DNA of 64,000 nt, from the NCBI GenBank assembly GCA_020721585.1, contig DYMK01000001.1:124001-188000 (forward strand), read 5' to 3'. The position numbers were made by a program, and so were the translations under genes. The notes beneath the pieces were generated by a model. The model was given only the letters and a program-made list of their open reading frames with translations, had not been told where the DNA came from and ran no database searches. This DNA is from Sulfuricurvum sp. (GTDB lineage: Bacteria > Campylobacterota > Campylobacteria > Campylobacterales > Sulfurimonadaceae). Of this stretch, positions 1-8,542 are shown piece after piece. Numbering within the stretch: the first letter of the stretch is position 1; every line of letters starts with the position of its first letter.

Positions 1-12
1 AGGTATCTAACC

Positions 13-303
13 ATGCGTGAGATTCGTCTCGATAAAAATTTTCAAAAAGATATAGAAAGAGATAAACACAGTGGTCACTATTCAGAAGAGGATTTTGCAC
101 TCCTAAAAACAGTCATTGTCGAACTTCAACACGATGATGTGATCCCCCATCACTATCGAAGACACCCGCTAAAAGGAGATATGAGAGGCTATGAATGTAT
201 TCATATCAAAAGTGATTGGCTCTTGATTTTTAAAGTCGATACGGAGACATTAAAATTAGCCATGCTGGGAAAACATACCCAAGTGTACAAAAAATTCAAA
301 TAA
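13..303 (+). CDS. YafQ/RelE-type mRNA interferase toxin
   Basis: A 96-residue protein with the RelE/ParE-superfamily look: an N-terminal basic helix, a central 'HPLKGDMRGYECIHI' segment and 'DWLLIFKVD' strand, and a basic C-terminus. This pattern is typical of YafQ-like ribosome-dependent mRNA interferases. Bases 2-10 read Gly-Ile-stop, so an upstream gene ends 2 bp before this ATG; by family precedent that gene, outside the window, would be the DinJ/RelB-type antitoxin. The 3' end overlaps the convergent rlmC by 8 bp. The catalytic set cannot be verified without an alignment. Confidence 0.75.
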   Translation: MREIRLDKNFQKDIERDKHSGHYSEEDFALLKTVIVELQHDDVIPHHYRRHPLKGDMRGYECIHIKSDWLLIFKVDTETLKLAMLGKHTQVYKKFK

Positions 304-1417
304 TTTTGACCAACTCTACCAACGTCTCATAATGTTCCGTATGGGGGAACATATCAAACAGTTGCACACGCGCAACACGGTAATCACGTAAACAGCCAAG
401 GTCTTTTGCCAAACTCACCGCATTGCAACTGGAGTAGATGATGGTTGGTGTACCCGTAGACTCAAGCCAATGACATAACGATTCTCCCAATCCTCGGCGG
501 GGGGGATTAACGATAACGACCTGTGGTTTTTCCCCTGCATGGGCGTGAAATTGGGCGGTATCCATCGACTCAAATCGTAGATGGTCATACCCTAAGGATC
601 GGGCTGAATCCCGCGCGCATTCGATCGCTTCAGCTTGAATCTCAATCCCCACAAGGATTCGATTGGGTGTCGCACAATGAAGAGCAAACCCTCCCACACC
701 ACAAAAAAGATCCCACAGTATCGTAGGATTCGATTCATCGATCCATTCGGAGGCGGTTTGATAGAGTTTTTCCGCCACCGTAGGGTTGGTTTGAAAAAAA
801 CTTTTGGGGCGGATAAAAAGGGGAATGCCATTGAATTGCTCTTCCAAACGATGGCAAGGTGTCAAAAACAGCTCCTCTTCCCCCTCCAAAATAGCGGCAT
901 GAAGGGGCTGAATATTGGCGGTCACGACCGTAATGTGCGGTTCTTGGGAAAGAAGTTCTTCTAAAGCTTTTTGGATCCGTTTAAGTACTCCATGCGAGCG
1001 CAGCACCAAGCGCACCATCATCGATCCATCGTAACAGCTTTGGGTGAGGAGAACGTACTTAAGTTCCCCCTTTTTTTTCTCCACGTCGTAGGCTTTTATC
1101 CCCAAATGATTGAGCCACGCTTGAATACTGTGTAACGCCGTGTGCATAGCGGTATCGTATAAAGGGCAGTGGGTGAGACTCACCCCATCGGATAACCCCA
1201 AGGTGATTCCACTGGAAGTAGCACTCGCGACCATTTTGGCTTTATTACGAAACCCTAAAGAGGGGCTTTCAACGGAGGGTACATACGATTGGGGCGAAAA
1301 AGGGTCAAGCAAGGTACGAAGCATTTCCCCTTTTTGGGAGAGTTGCTGAGGGTAAGAGGTCTGTATCCAACCGCACGAACGGCACGTATGGGCGTTATAA
1401 AAAGGGCAAAAGCTCAA
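296..1417 (-). CDS. rlmC: 23S rRNA (uracil-C5)-methyltransferase, RlmC/RumB-like
   Basis: TrmA/RlmCD-family SAM-dependent methyltransferase of 373 residues that methylates a uracil C5 in RNA. N-terminal cysteines (C4, C12, C15, later in 'THCPLYD') match the [4Fe-4S]-binding set. The SAM-binding loop is 'WDLFCGVGGFAL', 'VNPPRRG' follows, and the nucleophilic Cys lies in 'IYSSCNA'. The N-terminus 'CPFYNAHTCRSCGWI' resembles RlmC rather than RlmD or TrmA. The start is TTG, needed to keep the first cysteine, and lies 2 nt after the TAG of the upstream CZB gene, so the two are probably co-transcribed. The exact target uridine is inferred from family only. Confidence 0.85.
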   Translation of the reverse strand: MSFCPFYNAHTCRSCGWIQTSYPQQLSQKGEMLRTLLDPFSPQSYVPSVESPSLGFRNKAKMVASATSSGITLGLSDGVSLTHCPLYDTAMHTALHSIQAWLNHLGIKAYDVEKKKGELKYVLLTQSCYDGSMMVRLVLRSHGVLKRIQKALEELLSQEPHITVVTANIQPLHAAILEGEEELFLTPCHRLEEQFNGIPLFIRPKSFFQTNPTVAEKLYQTASEWIDESNPTILWDLFCGVGGFALHCATPNRILVGIEIQAEAIECARDSARSLGYDHLRFESMDTAQFHAHAGEKPQVVIVNPPRRGLGESLCHWLESTGTPTIIYSSCNAVSLAKDLGCLRDYRVARVQLFDMFPHTEHYETLVELVKII

Positions 1418-1419
1418 GA

Positions 1420-1890
1420 CTATAACGTTCCCTGTTCAGCCGCATCAAAAACATTTTGAGAAATGCCATATAACCGACGTTCCAAACGACCAATGTGTTC
1501 TAAAATATCATCCGAAGAAACTTGTAGTCGACTGAAATACTCTTTGGCGATCTCCCGTTCTTGCTCACCAATCTTCTTTTGGGAACTAAAAATTTTGGAA
1601 AAAAAGGAACGGTCACTGGTGTCAAAATAGATTTTAAAAATTTTAGTATAGTGTTCATGTACTTCAAAATGGGCTTTTTCAATGTCATGTAAACACTCTG
1701 TCGCCCCCAGCGCATTGAGTTGTTGCCCTTTGTCATAAAACCATTGCCCAAAATCGCAATCGGTACAATTCAACGGTATGGCATCTTGGTCAACGGGGAG
1801 TCCCCCAATCAATAATTTTGCCCGTTGCACCCATTTAACGTGCGATTTTTTTGCTTCAGCAAGCAATTGTAACGTAGCGGTTCGATCCAT
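1420..1890 (-). CDS. CZB-domain (chemoreceptor zinc-binding) protein
   Basis: Stand-alone CZB-like protein of 156 residues. It has the characteristic 'CTDCDFGQWFYDKGQQL' segment with the Cys of the zinc site, an early His in 'KSHVKWVQRAK', and later His residues in 'KAHFEVHEHY' that would complete the 3His/1Cys site. No transmembrane or signalling domain is attached. I start at the ATG at 1890 because AGAAGGAAA lies just upstream; an ATG at 1923 would add 11 residues without a clear ribosome site. CZB proteins in Campylobacterota are tied to chemotaxis or c-di-GMP sensing, but the partner is not visible here. Confidence 0.8.
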   Translation of the reverse strand: MDRTATLQLLAEAKKSHVKWVQRAKLLIGGLPVDQDAIPLNCTDCDFGQWFYDKGQQLNALGATECLHDIEKAHFEVHEHYTKIFKIYFDTSDRSFFSKIFSSQKKIGEQEREIAKEYFSRLQVSSDDILEHIGRLERRLYGISQNVFDAAEQGTL

Positions 1891-1984
1891 GGATATTTCC
1901 TTCTGACGAATTAAATGCGACATTATAACTTAACCTTGTTACACTAGTGTAATGACCGATGATTAACTATTAATCATGAATACT

Positions 1985-2075
1985 GCGCACGTAGCGTAAA
2001 ACCGCCCCGATCACATCATCATCGTCTTTGCTTTTACTTTGCAGGGTCTCTTTGCGACCATTATGGTATTCGATC
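1985..2075. repeat. Duplicate of the mfd 3' end (copy A)
   Basis: Bases 1992-2075 are identical over 84 bp to 2782-2865, the 3' end of mfd; the match extends to 1985 with two mismatches. Read on the minus strand copy A encodes the Mfd C-terminus (...GRKETLQSKSKDDDDVIGAVLRY) and then ends V-R-S-I-H-D-stop, against M-R-L-T-E-G-stop in the gene. The two copies bracket the toxin-antitoxin pair at 2098-2722. Confidence 0.95.
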
Positions 2076-2085
2076 CCATTTTTGA

Positions 2086-2091
2086 TATAAT
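2086..2091 (+). promoter_or_regulatory. -10 box TATAAT before the HigB-like gene
   Basis: A perfect TATAAT ends 6 nt before the ATG at 2098, so transcription would begin at about the start codon. No ribosome-binding site is visible between them. It lies just outside the mfd duplicate, so the promoter belongs to the inserted segment. Confidence 0.5.
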
Positions 2092-2097
2092 AAACGC

Positions 2098-2427
2098 ATG
2101 AAATGGGAAATTGATTTTTTTAACGAGACCATAGAAGCAGAGATTCTCGCTTTCCCTCCCAAAATTTTGGCGAAAATGCTCCACATTTTTGAGATGATTG
2201 AAGTGTATGGTCCCAATCTCGGAAAACCCTACACGGATGCATTCGGAGATGGACTTTTCGAGGTTAGAGCAAAAGGTGCTGAGGGAATAGGAAGAAGCTT
2301 TTTTTGTTATGCGCATGGGAAAAAAATCATTATCCTCCACGCATTTGTTAAAAAAACGCAAAAAACACCCCAAAGAGAGATCGAAATCGCATTAAAGCGA
2401 AAAAAGGAGATTCATCATGACCAATAG
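2098..2427 (+). CDS. HigB-like toxin (RelE superfamily, phage Gp49-like)
   Basis: 109-residue protein with the layout of Gp49-like/HigB toxins: 'KMLHIFEMIEVYG', 'GDGLFEVRAKGAEGIGRSFFCYAHGKKIIILHAFVKKTQKTP' and a basic tail 'EIALKRKKE'. The 'LFEVR...R..F.......I.LLHAF.KK..KTP' pattern is diagnostic of the family, which cleaves mRNA at the ribosome. It overlaps the downstream antitoxin gene by 11 bp, the toxin-first order of higBA systems. Convergent to mfd. Confidence 0.88.
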   Translation: MKWEIDFFNETIEAEILAFPPKILAKMLHIFEMIEVYGPNLGKPYTDAFGDGLFEVRAKGAEGIGRSFFCYAHGKKIIILHAFVKKTQKTPQREIEIALKRKKEIHHDQ

Positions 2428-2722
2428 ACCTTCTTTTGAAACATTCAAAGAAAAAGCTCTCCAAAATGGAGAAGTAAAAGCCCAGTACGAAGCGTTAAAA
2501 CCCATCTTTGCACTCAAAAAACAGATGATAAAAGCGCGCCTTGATGCAAAACTTTCCCAAGAGGATGTTGCCATCCTATTGCACACACAAAAAAGTACTA
2601 TTTCGAGATTAGAGAGTCCTAATAGTAAAAGTTTGCCGAATTTATCCACCTTAATGGAATACGCAAAAGCTGTCGGATTTCATTTGGAAATCACTCTAAC
2701 GAAAAACCATTTAGCGTTATAA
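2417..2722 (+). CDS. HigA-like XRE antitoxin
   Basis: 101-residue helix-turn-helix protein. The HTH spans roughly residues 38-63 ('RLDAKLSQEDVAILLHTQKSTISRLES'), followed by 'LPNLSTLMEYAKAVGFHLEI', typical of HigA antitoxins. It should neutralise the upstream toxin and repress the operon. RBS AAAGGAGA precedes the ATG. It ends 37 bp before the mfd stop codon on the opposite strand. Confidence 0.88.
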   Translation: MTNRPSFETFKEKALQNGEVKAQYEALKPIFALKKQMIKARLDAKLSQEDVAILLHTQKSTISRLESPNSKSLPNLSTLMEYAKAVGFHLEITLTKNHLAL

Positions 2723-2759
2723 AAAACAAAAGACATCCACCTATGCTCGATAGTCACTA

Positions 2760-5738
2760 TCAACCCTCTGTCAGGCGCATATAGCGTAAAACCGCCCCGA
2801 TCACATCATCATCGTCTTTGCTTTTACTTTGCAGGGTCTCTTTGCGACCATTATGGTATTCGATCGTGATATTTTGATGATAGTTGCTCACCATTTTGAT
2901 CTTCTTTTGGATTGCTAATACCTTAATGACCATCAGCTCAAAAAATTGTTGGGTAGGGATGTCGGGTTTACCAAACCGATCTTCCACCTCTTCGAGAATC
3001 GCATAAATGGCACGGGGTGATTCACAGTGACTTAGTCGTCGGTACAGCTCTAAGCGCAATCGATCTTCGGTCACGATGTCATCGCTAATAAAGGCACTGA
3101 TGGTGAGTTTAATGTCCACTTTAGCTTTGACTTCATGGGTTTGGTTGGTGAGAATTTTAATCGCATCTTCGAGCATTCTCAAATAAAGGGAATAGCCGAT
3201 GTTTTTGATATGACCACTTTGGGCATCCCCTACAAGATTGCCTCCACCGCGAATTTCGAGGTCGTGATGCGCCAACATCGAGCCGCTGCCCAAAAAGGAG
3301 TTGGATTCGAGTGCAACCAACCGTTTTTTTGCTTCAGGGGTGAGATGCTCTTTATCATCAACGATAAAATAGGCATACCCCTCACTGTGACCGCGCCCCA
3401 CACGACCACGCAATTGATGCAAATCCGCCATCCCGAACCGATCCGCCCCATCGATAATCATCGTATTGACCGTGGGCATATGGATCCCCGATTCGATGAT
3501 GGAGGTAGCAAGGAGTACATCGTACTGCCGATCAGCAAATTTGGCTAACTCCTCTTCGGTGTGGGTCGCACTGATTTGGGAGTGCAAGATGAGGATACGC
3601 AAGTGGGGAAGAATGGCTTTAAGTTCGCCTGATTTGATGATCATGGAATCAATCGAGTTATGGACATAAAACACCTGCCCACCCCGTCGGAGTTCCCGTA
3701 AAATGACCTCTTTAATCAGCTTTTCGTCGTAATTTTTGACAAACGTCCGCACGCCCAACCGTTCACTGGGTGGGGTGAGGAGTTCGGACATGGTTTTGAT
3801 CGAGCTAAGCGCTTGGTTAAGACTGCGCGGGATGGGGGTGGCACTCATGCTAAGCAGATGGACGTTTTCGTAGAGATTTTTGAGTTTCTCTTTTTGTTTC
3901 ACCCCAAATTTATGCTCTTCATCGATGATGACGATCCCAAGCTTCGCACACCGTACCCCAAAGAGGGCATGGGTTCCCACCACACAATCCAGTTCCCCTG
4001 CTTCCAGTGCGCGAAGGGTTGCATTTTTCTCTTTGGTCGTAATGAACCGATCCAATTTTGCCACCCGAAGCCCAAAGGGTTCAAGACGACTTTTGAGGGA
4101 TTGGAAATGTTGGGAACTCAACAACGTCGTGGGGACAACCAACAGCGATTGGAATCCCCCTTTGGCCGCGGCGAAGATAGTATTCATCGCTACTTCGGTT
4201 TTCCCAAATCCCACATCCCCACTCAAAAGACGATCCATAATCTGCCCCGAAGCAAGATCGGTGATGATGGCATCAATCGCACGGGATTGGTCAGGGGTAT
4301 ACTCAAACCCTGAGGCGCGTTGAAAACGGCGCAATTCCCCCCCATCGACCCTGATCACCGAAGCACGAATCAAGGCACGGCTGGCGGCAATCCCCACAAT
4401 TTCGGAGGCAATCTCAAACAAACGCGCTTTAACCGAGGCTTTGAGCTTCCCAAAACTCCCTTTCCCCAAACGATCCAACACGGGCAACGACCCTGAGGCG
4501 ATATAACGGTCAATCGTATCGAGATTTTCAACGGGGAGGAGGAGTTTATCATCACCCATGTATTTGAGAACGACGAGGTCTTTGATACCGCCCAAAATTT
4601 CGGCTTGCTCAATCCCCTCGAAAATCCCCACGCCGTACTCTTCATGGACGACATAATCACCCACTTTGAGATCATCAAGGAGGATGGTCGTGCGACGAGT
4701 GCGACGTTTTTTCTCTACGTGATTCAGGGAAAAAATAATCTCATCGTTCCCGATAAGATTGAGGACGATCCCCGAATAGACCACCTTTACCCCCGCAAGA
4801 TCAAAAATCTCTGCGGCTTTACATTGGGTCTCACTGGCGGTAATAAGGGTCATTTTTTTGGTTTTATGCAACGCACGAAGGGTCTGAAACTGTCCCCCCA
4901 CCAAGGGGGTATAGTGGTGTGCTTCGGGGATGATCTCCCCCTCAAAGCGTTGGCGGGGCAAAGCATACGAATCCAGACCATACGCTTCATCCAACACGCT
5001 TTTCATCTCACGGATACGCACCACCTTTTTTTCCGCACACAGATCACTCCCATACTCCCCCAAAACCCAAAACCCCAGCGAGGCGATGTCTTTGACAAAG
5101 CTATCACTAGAAGCGGTGTTAATGGCATTTTCAAACGCGGTGTATTGGGTTGCATTCAGGGAAAAAAAGGCACTGGTCACCTCAATCGAAGCCAACTCCT
5201 CTTTGTTCGTACGTTGGGTCTCCACATCGAAAGCTTTGATCTCTTCGATCTCATCATCGAACAAACTGATACGATAAGGATGGGGCTGATCGGGGACGTA
5301 AATATCGAGAATATCCCCCCGATGAGAGACCTCTCCTTCCATCTCGACCATATCGACAAACGTGTATCCCCAGTGAAGCAATTGTCCTTTAAAGGCACCA
5401 AGATCAAGGCGTGAAGCAAACTCTATCGTCTGACTTTGGAGCAAGGAGGACTTTGGCATGGGAAACAGTAACGTTTTGAGCGGAGCGATAATGAGCGGTT
5501 TTTTTGTCGCCGTATAATAACTACGCAATGCAGCAAAAAGGGCAAAAAGCTCTTCACTAAAGGGGCGTAAATCGTCCATGTACGTCGCCCGAAAATCGGG
5601 TAATACGATAGAATTCACCCCTAAAAAGGTCGATACATCACGTAATTCTGAAGCTTCTTTTGCATCCTCACAGACCACAATATCGGGAAGGTTTTTGGGA
5701 TTATTTTTGAGGTATTCATACCAGCGTGCTTGGGACAT
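2760..5738 (-). CDS. mfd: Transcription-repair coupling factor Mfd
   Basis: ATP-dependent translocase that removes RNA polymerase stalled at lesions and recruits UvrA. The 992 residues show the UvrB-like N-terminal part, the RNAP-interacting domain ('DYVVHEEYGVGIFEGIEQAEILGG'), helicase motif I 'LLSGDVGFGKTEVA', the 'DEEH' Walker B box, 'SATPIPRSL', the 'QLRGRVGRG' motif and the TRCF C-terminal domain. It is shorter than E. coli Mfd (1148), as expected in Campylobacterota. I chose the ATG at 5738 because GAGGAAAG sits upstream; an ATG 13 codons earlier lacks this. The last ~30 codons are duplicated at 1985-2075, so the C-terminal six residues have probably been replaced (see findings). Confidence 0.95.
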   Translation of the reverse strand: MSQARWYEYLKNNPKNLPDIVVCEDAKEASELRDVSTFLGVNSIVLPDFRATYMDDLRPFSEELFALFAALRSYYTATKKPLIIAPLKTLLFPMPKSSLLQSQTIEFASRLDLGAFKGQLLHWGYTFVDMVEMEGEVSHRGDILDIYVPDQPHPYRISLFDDEIEEIKAFDVETQRTNKEELASIEVTSAFFSLNATQYTAFENAINTASSDSFVKDIASLGFWVLGEYGSDLCAEKKVVRIREMKSVLDEAYGLDSYALPRQRFEGEIIPEAHHYTPLVGGQFQTLRALHKTKKMTLITASETQCKAAEIFDLAGVKVVYSGIVLNLIGNDEIIFSLNHVEKKRRTRRTTILLDDLKVGDYVVHEEYGVGIFEGIEQAEILGGIKDLVVLKYMGDDKLLLPVENLDTIDRYIASGSLPVLDRLGKGSFGKLKASVKARLFEIASEIVGIAASRALIRASVIRVDGGELRRFQRASGFEYTPDQSRAIDAIITDLASGQIMDRLLSGDVGFGKTEVAMNTIFAAAKGGFQSLLVVPTTLLSSQHFQSLKSRLEPFGLRVAKLDRFITTKEKNATLRALEAGELDCVVGTHALFGVRCAKLGIVIIDEEHKFGVKQKEKLKNLYENVHLLSMSATPIPRSLNQALSSIKTMSELLTPPSERLGVRTFVKNYDEKLIKEVILRELRRGGQVFYVHNSIDSMIIKSGELKAILPHLRILILHSQISATHTEEELAKFADRQYDVLLATSIIESGIHMPTVNTMIIDGADRFGMADLHQLRGRVGRGHSEGYAYFIVDDKEHLTPEAKKRLVALESNSFLGSGSMLAHHDLEIRGGGNLVGDAQSGHIKNIGYSLYLRMLEDAIKILTNQTHEVKAKVDIKLTISAFISDDIVTEDRLRLELYRRLSHCESPRAIYAILEEVEDRFGKPDIPTQQFFELMVIKVLAIQKKIKMVSNYHQNITIEYHNGRKETLQSKSKDDDDVIGAVLRYMRLTEG

Positions 5739-5860
5739 TAGATTTTTCTTTCCTCTTCTAGGTTTAATTTTATACATATTACAGTAGAATTCCTATCAAA
5801 GGTTCCCAGCTACTGACAAGACTCCAAGGGAGACTTCTTCGGATAGGTAGCATGGGTCAT

Positions 5861-6850
5861 TTAATAATGAACTTCCACTCTGTCTTTTGTCATAACCTCT
5901 TCTTCCAATAAATACTGTTTAATCATTTCATAATAGCTTGGATCGCCTTGCTCATACTTTCGATTTATAGCCCATCCGATATAGTCGATGATTTGTAAAT
6001 TTGAACTTGATGCACTGCAATGGTGATGAATTGAATATCGTAGCACCTTGCCGTTCGCCCTCAAATATTGCTTGATCCCTTTTTTAAGTGCTTTAATCAA
6101 AGCACTTTTATTCGCTTGAAGTGGTAATCTGTCCGTGATAATAATAAAATTTCTGTCGATTTTAATTTTATCCAGTAGCTGTGTGGTTGCAAGCGTGAGA
6201 TTATCGACATAAAAAACGGAGTTCTCTTTTCGTTTATCGGGATTGACTTTTGGCTTTTCGAGGATATAGGAATATACTTGTACCGCTTCTTTGGTAAAAG
6301 TGCTGATGGTTTCAAACATTCTTTGTCGAATATATTTATTGTCTTCACACGCATGAAACGCTTCTATATTCAAAACTTTATCCAGTGTCGGATCAAGATT
6401 TCGTTCCAGTAGCTCATAGCGATAATTGGCAATATACTCATGCAGTTGAAACGGACGTGTTTTAACCAAAAAGTTAAACATATAATGTTTGCTACCCTTG
6501 GGTGAAAAATCCATATCACCCGCTTCGTCAACGAAAATATAAACCGTATCGCTGATAGTAGAGGACTCTATTTTTTCATTGATGGCAAATTTGATTGATG
6601 AGATTTTGTCATAGTCGCGCTCCATTCCATTTACAATCTCTAAAATCAAACTTTTCTCATCTTCATCGATTTTTTTTAATTCAAAAAAATAAATTGGATT
6701 GACATAAAATATTGCAATTTTATAGGTTTCATTCCATTCTCTGTGTACATCCTTTTCAATATAAGCATTTTCAAATTTCAATGCCAAATCAAAGCGTTTT
6801 TGTATTCTTAAAAGATTTTGGATAGTTTTTATGGTGTTATCTTGTTTCAT
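5861..6850 (-). CDS. DUF3800 protein, predicted RNase H-like fold
   Basis: 329 residues. The segment 'YIFVDEAGDMDF' (about 104-115) and a distal 'LQIIDYIGWAINRKYEQGD' (about 282-300) are the hallmark blocks of DUF3800, whose conserved acidic residues suggest a RNase H-like nuclease. The biochemical role is unknown; members often sit in mobile or defence-rich DNA. The gene is visibly more A+T-rich than folC and mfd. Its ATG overlaps the folC stop by 4 nt (ATGA), so it is translationally coupled to a housekeeping operon. A 120-bp gap separates it from mfd. Confidence 0.75.
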   Translation of the reverse strand: MKQDNTIKTIQNLLRIQKRFDLALKFENAYIEKDVHREWNETYKIAIFYVNPIYFFELKKIDEDEKSLILEIVNGMERDYDKISSIKFAINEKIESSTISDTVYIFVDEAGDMDFSPKGSKHYMFNFLVKTRPFQLHEYIANYRYELLERNLDPTLDKVLNIEAFHACEDNKYIRQRMFETISTFTKEAVQVYSYILEKPKVNPDKRKENSVFYVDNLTLATTQLLDKIKIDRNFIIITDRLPLQANKSALIKALKKGIKQYLRANGKVLRYSIHHHCSASSSNLQIIDYIGWAINRKYEQGDPSYYEMIKQYLLEEEVMTKDRVEVHY

Positions 6851-8037
6851 GGTTTCCCTTTCACCGTGTGAGCTATTTCAATACGCTTCAAAAACGCCTC
6901 AGCCACACTAAAAGATCCAAAGACCAAATAGTTTTTTGTGGGGTCAATGGCGTGAAAAGAGCCATAATCGATCCCCAAATTGCGCAAGACAGCTTCCAAT
7001 GCTTCGCGTGGGGCAATGCGGGATTCGTTCACATCGATAATTTCTACCGATGCAATAATCGGCTTTAAGATACGCAAAATCTCATGGTACTCTTTATCGG
7101 CATAGGTGTTATAAATCAAGGTCACCTTTTGCCCTTGAAAATGGTGGGCGATGGAGGTGGCCGCAAGGGCATTATGTCCTACATCAAGGGTAATATTAGG
7201 GGCAATGGGGGTTAATCGTCCAAAAAGGGCATTTTGATCAAATACGCGCTGCGTCGCTTCGTGTCCCAACACCTCAAAAGCCGCCATGGCAAGGATAAGG
7301 TTATCACGCAAAGCATCACTGAGATGATTTTTCTGGGCAAGCTTTTGGGCAAGAGCGAGGATGGTTTCGCTTGCCATCCCATCAATGCACAGCAGGGTAC
7401 ACCCTTTTTCGGTGGCGATCTGACGGGCGATAATTTTGGTTTGGATATGGGGTTGTTTGCCCAATAACGCTTTGGTGTGCATACTGCGCAGTTTCGTCCC
7501 TGCAATGGAGTGAATGGTTGTCCCCAAAAAAGCGGCATGATCAAAATCGATGGGGGTAAAAACACTCAACGTTTTAGCAAATACATTGGTCGCATCAAAC
7601 TCCCCTCCAAGCCCCGCTTCGAGTACCACATAGTCACACCCCTCATACACGATCATCGCCAAAAGGGTAGTGTATTCAAAATAGCTCAATGCGTCAGAAT
7701 CCTCATCGTCTAACAAACAGAGAAGTTTGTGGTGGGCATTCTCCAACAGCGCATCCGCTACGTCTGCACCATTGAGCCAAATGCGTTCATTGAATTGGAG
7801 AATATGGGGAGAGGTGTAATGCCCTACGGTGTAACCTGCACGGTGCAAGGCGGTCGCCAAAAATCGCCCTGTGGAGCCTTTGCCATTGGTTCCGACAAGG
7901 TGGATGATGGGGGGAAGTGATAGTTTTTCGTGGAGAGTGGCGTAGATTGTGGGGAAACGGTTAACCTCAATCACCTCATAAAAAAGAGGCTTTGAGGCTA
8001 GAAATTCAGTAAGAGCCATTGTGATCGCTTTGGTCAT
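6847..8037 (-). CDS. folC: Bifunctional folylpolyglutamate/dihydrofolate synthase FolC
   Basis: Mur-ligase-family enzyme that adds glutamate to dihydropteroate and folates. It carries the P-loop 'HLVGTNGKGSTGRFLATAL', 'YTSPHILQFNERI', 'YFEYTTLLA' and 'EAGLGGEFDATN', all FolC signatures, in 396 residues. Two in-frame ATGs, at 8037 and 8019, both overlap lptE; neither has a strong ribosome site, so translation is probably coupled to lptE. I kept the longer form, but Met7 (8019, 'MALTEFL') is as likely. Confidence 0.92.
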   Translation of the reverse strand: MTKAITMALTEFLASKPLFYEVIEVNRFPTIYATLHEKLSLPPIIHLVGTNGKGSTGRFLATALHRAGYTVGHYTSPHILQFNERIWLNGADVADALLENAHHKLLCLLDDEDSDALSYFEYTTLLAMIVYEGCDYVVLEAGLGGEFDATNVFAKTLSVFTPIDFDHAAFLGTTIHSIAGTKLRSMHTKALLGKQPHIQTKIIARQIATEKGCTLLCIDGMASETILALAQKLAQKNHLSDALRDNLILAMAAFEVLGHEATQRVFDQNALFGRLTPIAPNITLDVGHNALAATSIAHHFQGQKVTLIYNTYADKEYHEILRILKPIIASVEIIDVNESRIAPREALEAVLRNLGIDYGSFHAIDPTKNYLVFGSFSVAEAFLKRIEIAHTVKGKP

Positions 8038-8542
8038 TGTCCGCAGTGACCCCCTCAGTAGCTACTTGGGCGATAAACCCATCCAGTGCTTTGGTCGCAC
8101 CCTCTTGGATCGCGGTAAAACGGGCTTGATCGGATAAAATGGCATTGGCTGCAATATCAAAATCATACACCCCTGAGGCGGTATACTCTTGTTGTTTTTC
8201 GGACGATTGTCGATGAATCCCAAGGACAACCGAGGCACGATACGTACTCACATACCCATTGAGGTCATAGCGTAAGGGGGTAAATCCCACCCCTAAAATT
8301 CTAACGGTTAAGTGCGTTTGGGCATTTTCCTTGGAGGTTACATTAACTCGAAATTTGGTAATGACCGCCGTATCCACAGCATCTTTAATCAAGACCGTAT
8401 TTTGGGGATCTTCCATCGAGACCTTCACTTCGGTACTGACACCCTCCCCCAATACATTACGGGCATACTGACTGGCAGGGACGTACCCACACCCCATGAT
8501 CACCATGACAATTCCCAACCAAAGCAGGTGTCGCATACTCAT
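8006..8542 (-). CDS. lptE: LPS-assembly lipoprotein LptE-like
   Basis: 178-residue lipoprotein with signal peptide and lipobox 'VIMGCGY' (acylated Cys18). The body is a small alpha/beta domain with '[15 protein letters not shown]' and '[36 protein letters not shown]', as in LptE proteins that plug LptD in the outer membrane. The position between leuS and folC also fits lptE. It overlaps leuS by 4 nt (ATGA) and folC by up to 32 bp. Family assignment rests on pattern and context because LptE is poorly conserved. Confidence 0.75.
   Translation of the reverse strand: MSMRHLLWLGIVMVIMGCGYVPASQYARNVLGEGVSTEVKVSMEDPQNTVLIKDAVDTAVITKFRVNVTSKENAQTHLTVRILGVGFTPLRYDLNGYVSTYRASVVLGIHRQSSEKQQEYTASGVYDFDIAANAILSDQARFTAIQEGATKALDGFIAQVATEGVTADNDQSDHNGSY

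Noticed and set aside
4605-5414. 269-codon plus-strand frame inside mfd
   Set aside because: Antisense shadow of mfd; no family resemblance and no ribosome site.
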